From the NCBI GenBank assembly GCA_016926805.1, contig JAFGNV010000049.1:1-64000 (forward strand): a DNA stretch of 64,000 nucleotides, read 5' to 3'. The position numbers were made by a program, and so were the translations under genes. This document shows positions 34,754 through 43,661 of the stretch, in pieces. The first letter of the stretch is position 1; each line of letters opens with the position of its first letter. The notes under the pieces are model-generated. The model made no database searches and was not told the DNA's origin. It saw only the letters and a list, made by a program, of their open reading frames with translations. Source of the DNA: Anaerolineae bacterium. GTDB taxonomy: Bacteria > Chloroflexota > Anaerolineae > 4572-78 > J111.

Positions 34754-36697
34754 TTACCCTTCTCTGGCAGTCGGTACCGGAATAGTGAGGTGAAAGGTGG
34801 TACCTTCTTGCCAGGCACTCTCCACGCCGATGCTCCCCCCCAATCCTTCAATGTAATCCCTGGTCCAGAACAGGCCAAAGCCCATGCCTTTACCTTCTTT
34901 CGTCGACCAGCCCATCTCGAATATCTTGCCCAGGTTTTCGGGCTTAATGCCAATCCCATTATCCCGAATAGATATTTCTATTATGGAATTTTTACCCAAT
35001 CGGCTTTCCACCCACAGTTCTCCCCCGCTATCCTTTCTTTCAATGGCCTCGACGGCATTTCTGATTAACACTCTAAATGCTTCGGTCAACATATCGGGCA
35101 TGGTTTTGATCTGGGGCAAACCCGGCGATAGTAAGCGATGCACCGCAATCCCCAACTCATTCTCCGTATCGGCCTGTTCCGAACCGTAGGCTGCCTCAGG
35201 AAAGACCTTGCCCAGGGCGCGGGCCAAACAATCATTGACGTTTGTCAGCACATCTTCAGGTTGACGCCAGGGTTTATGTAGATTATCCAACACCTCAACT
35301 GCTTCATTCAAATGTTTGATAACCTCGGGGGCCGACTCGATCACCCTTAAACGCCGCTCTTCCGAGAGTTGAGGGATCATTTGTACCAGTTGGAGGTAAT
35401 TCATCGAAACCCCCACGTGATTGCGCAAGGTGTGAATGTAAGCTGCCGCACTGAAGGCCATTTTGCCAAACATCTGGGCAATCTGCTGTTGTTCTTCTGC
35501 CTTGCGATATAACCGGGCATTGCGAATGCCCACCGCCGCCTGCTGGCCAAAAGTTTTTAACATCTCTCGTTCACTCTCGGAGAATGATGGCTTGCGGGTG
35601 GCTACAAACAGGTTGCCCACGGCCTCATCTTCAATAAAAAAAGGAATAGCAATCACTTGTTTGATCCCGGCCAATTGCTGAGCCATATCGGCCAGCGGCT
35701 TGCTGACCACCGGGCAAAACAGGTCATACAGTTTGTCAGACACAACGATACCCGGCGGCCCGTCGGCCCCTTTAACTGCCTTGACGCTCAGGTTATCCTT
35801 AAATCGTTCATCATCCAGGTAAGCCACAGATTGGGGACCAATCATGCTGACCCCCAGTTTTTCTTCCATTTGTTTGAGCAGGTTCTGGGCCATATCAACA
35901 GCGTAGGCGCGCACGGGCAAACTGTTGTCTGCCTCCAGAGGGGCTACCATGGCTCCGGCATAGCCCAGCTTTTCTACCACGGCATCAACAATGGTCTGCA
36001 GAATTTGGGTTTCATCGGTGATGTAGGTTTGCAGCGCCAGGCTGACCTGTTCCATAGCCTGAATGTTATCCAATCGCTGTTGGCTCTGGATGGCTGTGGC
36101 CGCCTGCCGGCCCAAAGCAATCAAGAAATCGATGTCACGGCGCGAAAACACCTGGCGGGCGGCCACAAACAGATTCCCTACAACTTCATCCTCAAGAAAA
36201 AATGGCACGGCGATAACTTGTTTAATGCTGCTCAGGCGTTGGGCCAAATCGGCCAGCGACCGGTCTACGACCGGGCGAAACAGGTCGTACAGGCTATCAG
36301 ATACCACCACGCCCGGTGGATCGTCATCACTCCCCTTTACCGCCCGAACGCTCAGGTTATCCTTAAACGATTCATCATCCAGGTACGCCACAGATTCGGG
36401 GCCAATCATGCTGACCCCCAATGTTTTTTCCAAATGCTCTAATAAACCGGGTTCAACATCAACAGCATACGCCCGAACTCGCAGACAGTTTCCGGCTTCC
36501 AAAGGCGCAACCATGGCCCCCACACAGCCGAGGGTTCTAAGAACATCATCAACAATATTCTGGAGGACGGCCTGGAGGCCGGGGGAGATGTCGGGAAGAT
36601 GTTTGCTCTGCGGGGAACGAGATATATCTACCTGATCTGGGGTGTTAGTTTCAGATGATTGCGAGGAAGTCATAGAAATCTCCGGCAATAGCAACAT
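34754..36697 (-). CDS. Sensor histidine kinase with two tandem GAF domains
   Basis: Two closely similar GAF units (VSMIGPESVAYLDDESFKDNLSVRAVKG / VSMIGPQSVAYLDDERFKDNLSVKAVKG); HATPase IRNAVEAI, DNGIGIKPENLGKIF, GMGFGLFW; start may be 36673. Confidence 0.88.
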   Translation of the reverse strand: MLLLPEISMTSSQSSETNTPDQVDISRSPQSKHLPDISPGLQAVLQNIVDDVLRTLGCVGAMVAPLEAGNCLRVRAYAVDVEPGLLEHLEKTLGVSMIGPESVAYLDDESFKDNLSVRAVKGSDDDPPGVVVSDSLYDLFRPVVDRSLADLAQRLSSIKQVIAVPFFLEDEVVGNLFVAARQVFSRRDIDFLIALGRQAATAIQSQQRLDNIQAMEQVSLALQTYITDETQILQTIVDAVVEKLGYAGAMVAPLEADNSLPVRAYAVDMAQNLLKQMEEKLGVSMIGPQSVAYLDDERFKDNLSVKAVKGADGPPGIVVSDKLYDLFCPVVSKPLADMAQQLAGIKQVIAIPFFIEDEAVGNLFVATRKPSFSESEREMLKTFGQQAAVGIRNARLYRKAEEQQQIAQMFGKMAFSAAAYIHTLRNHVGVSMNYLQLVQMIPQLSEERRLRVIESAPEVIKHLNEAVEVLDNLHKPWRQPEDVLTNVNDCLARALGKVFPEAAYGSEQADTENELGIAVHRLLSPGLPQIKTMPDMLTEAFRVLIRNAVEAIERKDSGGELWVESRLGKNSIIEISIRDNGIGIKPENLGKIFEMGWSTKEGKGMGFGLFWTRDYIEGLGGSIGVESAWQEGTTFHLTIPVPTAREG

Positions 36698-36830
36698 CCT
36701 GCGGTAAAAAGGATACCATTCTAATTATACACCTTCGCCCAAGTCGGGCAAGCCGGACTCTTTTTTCCCGCCAGAGCTGCGGGTTGTTTGACAATTGAGA
36801 TGTGGTTTTTGGGGTGGCGCGAAAAAATTG

Positions 36831-37406
36831 TCAGAGCAACTCGTCGCCGTTTGGAATAATTTCTGGGCCACCCGGGTTGAGGCGGTACTCCGGCAACTCC
36901 AACTCGGGCAAATCTTCGATTCTTTCCAGGCCAAAATAGCGCAGAAATTCAAAGCTGGTGCCAAAGAGTGTCGGGTGACCAACGGTATCCAAACGGCCTA
37001 TCTCTTCCACCAGACCCTTGCTGAGCAAGGTGCGCAGCACCCCATCGCTATTCACCCCCCGAATCGCCTCTATTTCAGGACGGGTCACGGGTTGGCGATA
37101 GGCCACAATCGCCAGGGTTTCCAGAGCGGCGGTAGACAATTTGCCAGAAATGGCTAAACCCAGGAGTCGTTCAATGTAGTCGGTTAGCTCCGGGGCGCTG
37201 ACCAACTGAACTTTCTGGCCCTGGCGTTGGAGGCGTATGCCCCGGCTGTGATAAGCCTGGCTCAATTGTTCCAGCGCAATTTCTACTTGTTTTGCCTCAC
37301 ATTCAATGGCCGAGGCTAAATGATGGATCGTGACCGGTTCGGGCGCCACAAATAAAAGCCCCTCGACAATTTTTTCCAATTCTTGGTCGGTTAAGTCTGT
37401 TGTCAT
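36831..37406 (-). CDS. scpB: Segregation and condensation protein B
   Basis: EKIVEGLLFVAPEPVTIHHLA...ALETLAIVAYRQPVTRPEIEAIRGVNSDGVLRTLLSKGLVEEIGRLDTVGHPTLFGTS. Confidence 0.94.
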   Translation of the reverse strand: MTTDLTDQELEKIVEGLLFVAPEPVTIHHLASAIECEAKQVEIALEQLSQAYHSRGIRLQRQGQKVQLVSAPELTDYIERLLGLAISGKLSTAALETLAIVAYRQPVTRPEIEAIRGVNSDGVLRTLLSKGLVEEIGRLDTVGHPTLFGTSFEFLRYFGLERIEDLPELELPEYRLNPGGPEIIPNGDELL

Positions 37407-37483
37407 GTTATTTAAAGGATGCTATAATCTTCTCTCTAAAATTTCGTATATCTTTTTTGATCGGGCGAAAGCAGAGGATATTC

Positions 37484-38056
37484 GTGTCTCAAAAATATCT
37501 CGTCAAGTACTTGGTAATTATCATCCTTGCCTTTACCGGCCTGGCCTGTGGCCTCGGCGATAATCGGGAGCAGGTTGGACCGCCAAGTGGTTCTATTCCC
37601 GTCAGCCAGGAAGCCACGGATCGCTTGAAGCAAAATTTTAATCAGGCGCTTCAGGAGGCCAGCGGCAACCATATGTCCCAATTACGGGTGACCAACGAAG
37701 AAATCACCTCTTTGGTAGCCATTGAGCTGACCCAAACCGGCCAGCTTCCCTTGAGCGATCCCCAAATTTGGTTCACAGCCGGTAGAATTTATATCACTGG
37801 CAAAGTAAAAGCCTTTGGCTTTTTCAATCTCAATTCCTTTATTGTCGCCACCGCTCTGGTTGATAATGGCGGCTTGGTCGTAAAGGTGCAAGAAGCTCAA
37901 ATGGGTCCCTTTGATTTTCCCGATGAATTGCTCCAATCAATTACCGAAACCGTTAACGAAACTCTGGCCGGAATTCTGATCGATTTAGAAATCACCCGCC
38001 TGGAAATCTTTGAAGGTGAAATGTTTGTGGTTGGTATGCGCCGAACGTCGTCGTAG
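37484..38056 (+). CDS. Putative lipoprotein, unknown function
   Basis: GTG start giving VSQKYLVKYLVIIILAFTGLACGLG lipobox; divergent from scpB. Confidence 0.7.
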   Translation: MSQKYLVKYLVIIILAFTGLACGLGDNREQVGPPSGSIPVSQEATDRLKQNFNQALQEASGNHMSQLRVTNEEITSLVAIELTQTGQLPLSDPQIWFTAGRIYITGKVKAFGFFNLNSFIVATALVDNGGLVVKVQEAQMGPFDFPDELLQSITETVNETLAGILIDLEITRLEIFEGEMFVVGMRRTSS

Positions 38057-38068
38057 TTGGGCAGTTCA

Positions 38069-38986
38069 TCACGCCTCAAACAGGCCATCCACAAAAGCCT
38101 GAGCGTCAAATGGAATCAAATCTTCCAGACCCTCACCCGTGCCCACAAAACGCACGGGCACGCCTAGCTCTTTACCGATGGAAAAGACCACCCCCCCCTT
38201 GGCCGTGCCATCCAGTTTGGCCAGCAAAACGCCGGTAATATCAACACTGTCTTTGAAATGTCTGGCCTGGGCCAGCGCATTTTGACCGGTGGTGGCATCG
38301 AGAACCAGTAACGTTTCATGCGGCGCCGCATGCACTTGTTTTTGGGCAATGCTGCGTAGTTTTTCCAGTTCCTTCATCAAATTATACTTGGTATGCAAGC
38401 GACCCGCCGTATCAATAATCACCATATCGGCCTTCCGGGCCTGGGCGCTTTTGATGGCGTCGAACACCACTGCCCCGGGGTCGGCGTTGGGCTGGTGCGC
38501 AATCACCGGACAGTTGGCCCGTTCCCCCCATATTTTGAGTTGGTCAATCGCTGCCGCCCGAAACGTGTCCGCCGCTGCCAACACCACCTTTTTACCCTGC
38601 CGACGATACAAATCGGCCAGCTTGGCAATGTTGGTGGTTTTGCCAGAACCGTTCACGCCGACCACCAGCATCACGGTCAGTAGTCGATCTTTATCAACTT
38701 GCGAGGGAGTGTAACCCGCCAGCAAGCGTGTCATCTCATCCTTCAAAACATCCCGAACCTGTCCCGGATCGGTCATACCTTCCTGCTCGACCTGCTGGCG
38801 GACGGTTTCAAGCAAGGCCGTCGTTGTGTCGACGCCCACATCAGCCTGAATCAGCAACGCTTCCAGATCGTCCCATAGTTTGTCATCGATGCGGCCGCCC
38901 CCAAACAGGTCGGTAATCTGGCCAAAAACCGAATTCCGGGTTCGGTTTAAACTTTTTCGAATCTTTGTGCCAAAATTTAACACCAA
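38069..38986 (-). CDS. ftsY: Signal recognition particle receptor FtsY
   Basis: [81 protein letters not shown]. Confidence 0.97.
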   Translation of the reverse strand: MVLNFGTKIRKSLNRTRNSVFGQITDLFGGGRIDDKLWDDLEALLIQADVGVDTTTALLETVRQQVEQEGMTDPGQVRDVLKDEMTRLLAGYTPSQVDKDRLLTVMLVVGVNGSGKTTNIAKLADLYRRQGKKVVLAAADTFRAAAIDQLKIWGERANCPVIAHQPNADPGAVVFDAIKSAQARKADMVIIDTAGRLHTKYNLMKELEKLRSIAQKQVHAAPHETLLVLDATTGQNALAQARHFKDSVDITGVLLAKLDGTAKGGVVFSIGKELGVPVRFVGTGEGLEDLIPFDAQAFVDGLFEA

Positions 38987-39106
38987 AACTCCTCAAGATA
39001 CCATTACCATAAATTTCTCCGCATTATATAACACCCTCTATTCTAATCCAAATCCAATCCAAACCTGGGCCAGCTCATGATAGCCGTGATGAATGAAAAA
39101 AGGGGG

Positions 39107-39135
39107 TTGACACTGCCTCTGTTCTGTGCTATGAT
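39107..39135 (+). promoter_or_regulatory. Sigma70-type promoter of the aro/tyr operon leader
   Basis: TTGACA (39107-39112) - 17 bp - TATGAT (39130-39135). Confidence 0.82.
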
Positions 39136-39162
39136 GCTCTCAACTTTTGTGAGAAATATAGC

Positions 39163-39348
39163 ATGCCCCATAACGTTCATCAACTTCAGAGAAACCAAAC
39201 CCACGGTCAGGTTATCGCTCAGGCCCATCCGGCTTTGAGCAATCTTTGGTTTTGGTTTGTCGCGCTCGCAGTTGTTTTTGCGGGTGCTTTTTATTTTTGG
39301 GGCTATTATTACTGGGCTTACCTTTGGCGCGTTCTGACCGGGGGCTGA
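39163..39348 (+). CDS. Phe/Tyr/Trp-rich leader peptide of the shikimate operon (61 aa)
   Basis: C-terminal NLWFWFVALAVVFAGAFYFWGYYYWAYLWRVLTGG contains 5 W, 5 F, 5 Y; followed by a terminator and the DAHP synthase gene. Confidence 0.86.
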   Translation: MPHNVHQLQRNQTHGQVIAQAHPALSNLWFWFVALAVVFAGAFYFWGYYYWAYLWRVLTGG

Positions 39349-39372
39349 TGTAGGTTTTCGGTGGATTTCACA

Positions 39373-39408
39373 GGGCGCGACCAAGAAAGGTTGCGCCCTT
39401 TTTATTTT
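39373..39408 (+). terminator. Attenuator terminator upstream of the DAHP synthase gene
   Basis: GGGCGCGACC-AAGAAA-GGTTGCGCCC-TTTTTATTTT; arms identical to those of the pheST attenuator. Confidence 0.9.
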
Positions 39409-39435
39409 GACTAAATTTGGGAGAAGGGAACTAAA

Positions 39436-40449
39436 ATGATTATCATCATGAAAATGAACACAGTTCAACAGAATATTGAGGCGGTTGTCAGCCGGGTTGA
39501 AAAAGCGGGCTTCCGGACTCACCTGTCGGTGGGTGAGGAACGAACCATTATCGGCGTGATTGGCGATGAGCGCAAGTTGGATCGCGGGGCTATCAGCCGG
39601 ATGGAGGGGGTTGATCGGGTTGTGCCGGTCTTGCGCCCTTTTAAACTGGCCAGCCGGGACTTTCAGCCGGAGGACTCAAAGATTTCGATCAATGGCCACG
39701 TGTTTGGTGACAAAAAGGTTATTGTAATGGCCGGCCCTTGCTCGGTGGAGAGCCTGGAGCAGATGCGAGAAACGGCAGTGGCAGTTAAAGAGGCCGGGGC
39801 GCATCTGTTGCGAGGCGGGGCCTTCAAACCGCGCACTTCACCGTACAGTTTCCAGGGCATGGGTGAAGAGGGACTAAAGATTTTAGCGCAAGTGCGTGAG
39901 GAAACCGGCCTGCACGTTATTACCGAAGTGATGGCCCCGGAACAGGTTGATCTGATCGCCCAATATGCCGACGTGCTGCAAATTGGCACCCGTAACATGC
40001 AAAATTACGCCTTGCTCAATGCGGTAGGGCAGAGCAACAAACCGGTTTTGCTAAAACGAGGGATGATGAGTACCATTGAAGAGTTGTTGATGAGCGCCGA
40101 ATACATCATGTCAAACGGCAATCACAAGGTGATTTTGTGCGAGCGAGGCATTCGCACTTTTGAGAAGTACACCCGCAATACCCTCGACATCAATGCTGTG
40201 CCCGTGTTGAAAGAATTAACCCATCTGCCCGTGGTGGTCGACCCCAGCCACGCTACCGGCAAGTGGACCCTGGTGAAAGCAGCCAGCAAGGCTGCCGTGG
40301 CTGCCGGAGCCGATGGCCTGATTATCGAGGTTCATCCCAATCCCGCCGAGGCTCTTAGCGACGGCGAACAATCGCTCAAACCGCACCGTTTTGTCGAGCT
40401 GATGAGCGAGGTCAGGCGGGTGGCTGAAGCCGTCGGCAGAACCATATAA
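39436..40449 (+). CDS. aroF: 3-deoxy-7-phosphoheptulonate (DAHP) synthase, type I-beta with N-terminal ferredoxin-like domain
   Basis: [73 protein letters not shown]. Confidence 0.96.
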   Translation: MIIIMKMNTVQQNIEAVVSRVEKAGFRTHLSVGEERTIIGVIGDERKLDRGAISRMEGVDRVVPVLRPFKLASRDFQPEDSKISINGHVFGDKKVIVMAGPCSVESLEQMRETAVAVKEAGAHLLRGGAFKPRTSPYSFQGMGEEGLKILAQVREETGLHVITEVMAPEQVDLIAQYADVLQIGTRNMQNYALLNAVGQSNKPVLLKRGMMSTIEELLMSAEYIMSNGNHKVILCERGIRTFEKYTRNTLDINAVPVLKELTHLPVVVDPSHATGKWTLVKAASKAAVAAGADGLIIEVHPNPAEALSDGEQSLKPHRFVELMSEVRRVAEAVGRTI

Positions 40450-40503
40450 CGGAGGTGCATCTTCGAACCTGCGTTTAGTCTGAAGGAGTCTCGAATCACC
40501 CTT

Positions 40504-41367
40504 GTGGGCCTGGGCTTGATGGGCGGCTCGCTGGCCCTGGCCTTGAAAGAGCGAAAACTTTGCCGTGAGGTGATCGCCCTGGTGCGGCGTGAGGAAGCTG
40601 CGCGTGAAGCCGAGCAGGCAGGCGTGGTTGACCGGGCCACCGTCGATCCGGCTGAGGCGCTGGGCGACGCCGATTTGGTTGTGTTTTGCACGCCGGTGCG
40701 AGTCATTGTGCGCCAACTGGCCGCCTTTGCGCCCTATTTTAAACCCGGCGCGGTAGTCACCGATATGGGCAGTACCAAACAAGAGATTGTGGCGGCCATG
40801 GCCTTATTGCCGGACAATGTCCACCCGATTGGTTCGCATCCGATGTGCGGCAAGGAACAGGCCGGTGTGAGCGCCGCCGAGACCACACTCTTTGAGGACG
40901 CCCCCTGGGTTTTGACGCCCCTAGATCGCACCCCGCCCGCCGCTACCCGCCTGGTGCAGGAATTGGCCGCCGCCGTTGGCGCTAAAACGCAACTTCTGGC
41001 CGCCGACCGTCACGACAAGTTGGTTGCTGCTATCAGCCATTTGCCCTACACCCTGGCCATCGCGTTGGTGCTTGTGGCCCGGCGAGTCGCCGAGGATGAC
41101 CTGGCGGTGTGGGACGTGGCCGCTTCCGGTTTTAGAGACACCTCTCGCGTGGCTGCGTCTGATGTGACCATGATGTTGGATATTTTGTTGACCAATCGCC
41201 AGGCCATCGGGCAGATGCTGGCTCTGGCCCAAACCCAACTCGACCGGTTGGCCCGGGCATTGGAAGCCGGCGATGAATCAACCCTGCGCATATTGCTGGA
41301 ACAGGCCGCCACCCGGCGTAAGCGATTATACCGATCAACGATAGCCGAGAAACAAACCGACGGCTAG
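40504..41367 (+). CDS. tyrA: Prephenate dehydrogenase (true start probably upstream, non-canonical)
   Basis: (RITLV)GLGLMGGSLALALKERKL Rossmann; DMGSTKQEIV, HPIGSHPMCGKEQAG; frame open upstream to 40459. Confidence 0.92.
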   Translation: MGLGLMGGSLALALKERKLCREVIALVRREEAAREAEQAGVVDRATVDPAEALGDADLVVFCTPVRVIVRQLAAFAPYFKPGAVVTDMGSTKQEIVAAMALLPDNVHPIGSHPMCGKEQAGVSAAETTLFEDAPWVLTPLDRTPPAATRLVQELAAAVGAKTQLLAADRHDKLVAAISHLPYTLAIALVLVARRVAEDDLAVWDVAASGFRDTSRVAASDVTMMLDILLTNRQAIGQMLALAQTQLDRLARALEAGDESTLRILLEQAATRRKRLYRSTIAEKQTDG

Positions 41368-41378
41368 TTCTTTTTGCT

Positions 41379-41409
41379 CTGTTACCCTGTTACCCTGTTA
41401 CCCTGTTAC
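41379..41409 (+). repeat. Tandem octamer repeat (CTGTTACC)x4, last copy partial
   Basis: CTGTTACC CTGTTACC CTGTTACC CTGTTAC between tyrA stop and aroA start. Confidence 0.9.
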
Positions 41410-41425
41410 TTGGAGGATAACCACC

Positions 41426-42739
41426 TTGAAGCTTATCGTTCGTCCAAGCAAAGCCCTCAAGGGCTGTGTGACCGTTCCGGGCGACAAATCCATTTCTCAC
41501 CGCACCCTGATCCTGGGCGCAATGGCCGAAGGCGAGACCATTGCCCGCAATTGGCTCAACGCGGGCGTCACCGAACGTATGGTAGATTGTATCCGGGCTT
41601 TGGGTATCGAGGTTAAGGTTGACCCCACCGGCCCGGGTCGAGCGACGCTTACCGTGCACGGGCGAGGGTTGTACGGTTTCACCTCACCTTCCAGACCGCT
41701 CTTCTGTGGCGGATCGGCCACCACCATGCGGCTGCTGATGGGGTTGCTGGCCACCCAACCCTTTACCGCCACCCTCGACGGTCACGAAGGATTGCGCCGC
41801 CGCCCTATGGAGCGGATTGCCCAACCGCTGCGGCAAATGGGAGCCGTAGTCAACACCACCGACGGCCACGCTCCCATCACCATTACCGGCGGCCGGTTGG
41901 CCGCCCTTGATTATCAATTACCCGTCGCCAGCGCCCAGTTGCAGACCTCACTGCTGCTGGCGGCGCTTGGCGCGGAAGGGCAGATGAGGCTGCGCCAACC
42001 CGGCCCGGCCCGTGACCATACCCTGCGGATGTTGCAAGGAATGGGCGCGGAAATCAACGAAGTTGATGGCGTCATCACCTTTAATCCCGAACGGTTCACC
42101 CTAAAACCACTCAACTTTACGATCTCGGGCGACATGTCCGCTGCCGCCTTTCTATTGGTGGCGGGTCTCATTGTGCCGGAGAGTAAGGTCGAGATAGAGG
42201 GAGTCAACACAAATTATACCCGTACCGGACTGCTGGAAGTGTTACAGAAGATGGGGGGACAAATTGTAACAAGCACAGAGCATCTTGAAGCAGGGGAGCC
42301 GATGGCCAACATAAGCGTATCGACCAGTGAGCTGCACGGCACCGAAGTCGGTGGGGAGGTGGTGGTGCGGATGATCGACGAATTCCCGATTTTTGTGGTC
42401 GCTGCGTTGCAGGCTTGCGGCAAGACCCTGGTGTGCGAGGCAACTGAACTGCGAGCCAAGGAGAGTGACCGGATTCAAGTGGTTGTTGAGGAGTTTGGCA
42501 AGTTGGGGGCCAACATTGTGGCTCACCCCGATGGCTTTGAAATCGACGGGCCACAATTGCTCACCGGAACCACGGTGCAGAGCCGTCGCGACCACCGGCT
42601 GGCGATGTCGCTGGCGGTGGCTGGCTTGGTAGCCAGGGGCGAAACCATTGTTGAGGATGCGGAAGAGTTACAAGAAAGTTTTCCGGGTTTTGTGGAAACG
42701 TTGCAAACGTTAGGCGCAGAAGTCGAGTGGGCCGGATGA
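41426..42739 (+). CDS. aroA: 3-phosphoshikimate 1-carboxyvinyltransferase (EPSP synthase), TTG start
   Basis: VPGDKSISHRTLILGAMAEGETI; FCGGSATTMRLLMGLLA; RAKESDRIQVVVEEFGKLGA; DHRLAMSLAVAGL. Confidence 0.96.
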   Translation: MKLIVRPSKALKGCVTVPGDKSISHRTLILGAMAEGETIARNWLNAGVTERMVDCIRALGIEVKVDPTGPGRATLTVHGRGLYGFTSPSRPLFCGGSATTMRLLMGLLATQPFTATLDGHEGLRRRPMERIAQPLRQMGAVVNTTDGHAPITITGGRLAALDYQLPVASAQLQTSLLLAALGAEGQMRLRQPGPARDHTLRMLQGMGAEINEVDGVITFNPERFTLKPLNFTISGDMSAAAFLLVAGLIVPESKVEIEGVNTNYTRTGLLEVLQKMGGQIVTSTEHLEAGEPMANISVSTSELHGTEVGGEVVVRMIDEFPIFVVAALQACGKTLVCEATELRAKESDRIQVVVEEFGKLGANIVAHPDGFEIDGPQLLTGTTVQSRRDHRLAMSLAVAGLVARGETIVEDAEELQESFPGFVETLQTLGAEVEWAG

Positions 42740-42773
42740 CCCAAATAAAATCCTCCAGACAGGAATCAATCTC

Positions 42774-43649
42774 GTGATGAGCCAACCAATTACAAGTAAG
42801 ACTGCTCTGGTGGGGGTGATGGGCTGGCCGCTGGAACACAGCCTCAGCCCGGCCATGCACAATGCCGCCTTTGCCGAGCTGGGTATCGACTGGGCCTATC
42901 TACCCCTGCCGGTTCAACCGGGCGCTGTGGAACAGGCGCTTAGGGGGTTGATGGCCCTGAACTTCGTCGGTACCAACGTGACCGTGCCCCACAAACAGGC
43001 GGTGATGCGTTATATGGACGAATTGAGCGATGCGGCTCAGATTACCGGGGCGGTCAACACCGTTTACATTCAAGACGGTAAATTTATTGGTTCCAACACC
43101 GACCCTGCCGGTTTTTTGGACTCGTTGCGGGAGGCTGGGTGTCACCCCCGGGGTATGCGGGTGGCGGTATTGGGCGCGGGCGGCGCGGCGCGGGCAGTGG
43201 TATTTGCGCTGGCCCGGGCCGAAGCAGACTCGGTGGTAGTCTTCAATCGCACCGCTCAGCGGGCCGCCTTTCTGGTGGACGACCTGGCTGATGCTTTCCC
43301 CGACAGCCGTTTGAGTTTTGAGGCCCTCACCCAAAAAGCTCTAGCCGTTCTGGGGAGTGACGTGGATTTGGTGGTCAATACCACCTCGGTGGGGATGTAC
43401 CCTCACGTCGATACCTGTCCCTGGCCGGAGGGGGTGCCGATTCCGGCCAACGTCCTTTTTTATGATCTGGTTTACAATCCCCTGGAAACTACGTTCCTGG
43501 CCCGTGCCCGCGCTGCTGGGGCTAGGGCTATTGATGGTTTGGGGATGTTGGTTCATCAAGGCGCGTTGTCTCTTAAAATGTGGACCGGCCACTCCGCGCC
43601 GGTGGGCGTTATGCGAGACGCTTGTTTGAGAGGGTTGGGCATAAAATAA
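42774..43649 (+). CDS. aroE: Shikimate dehydrogenase
   Basis: GVMGWPLEHSLSPAMHNAAFAELGIDWAYLPLPV; NVTVPHKQAVM; GAGGAARAVVFAL; NTTSVGMYP. Confidence 0.96.
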   Translation: MMSQPITSKTALVGVMGWPLEHSLSPAMHNAAFAELGIDWAYLPLPVQPGAVEQALRGLMALNFVGTNVTVPHKQAVMRYMDELSDAAQITGAVNTVYIQDGKFIGSNTDPAGFLDSLREAGCHPRGMRVAVLGAGGAARAVVFALARAEADSVVVFNRTAQRAAFLVDDLADAFPDSRLSFEALTQKALAVLGSDVDLVVNTTSVGMYPHVDTCPWPEGVPIPANVLFYDLVYNPLETTFLARARAAGARAIDGLGMLVHQGALSLKMWTGHSAPVGVMRDACLRGLGIK

Positions 43650-43661
43650 ACGTCAGGAGAG

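Noticed and set aside
35657-36442. 261-aa plus-strand ORF opposite the GAF histidine kinase
   Set aside because: Antisense shadow; its internal repetition only mirrors the GAF duplication.
41379-41409. Possible CRISPR or larger satellite array
   Set aside because: Unit is only 8 nt with no spacers; simple tandem repeat. No CRISPR array was seen anywhere in the window.
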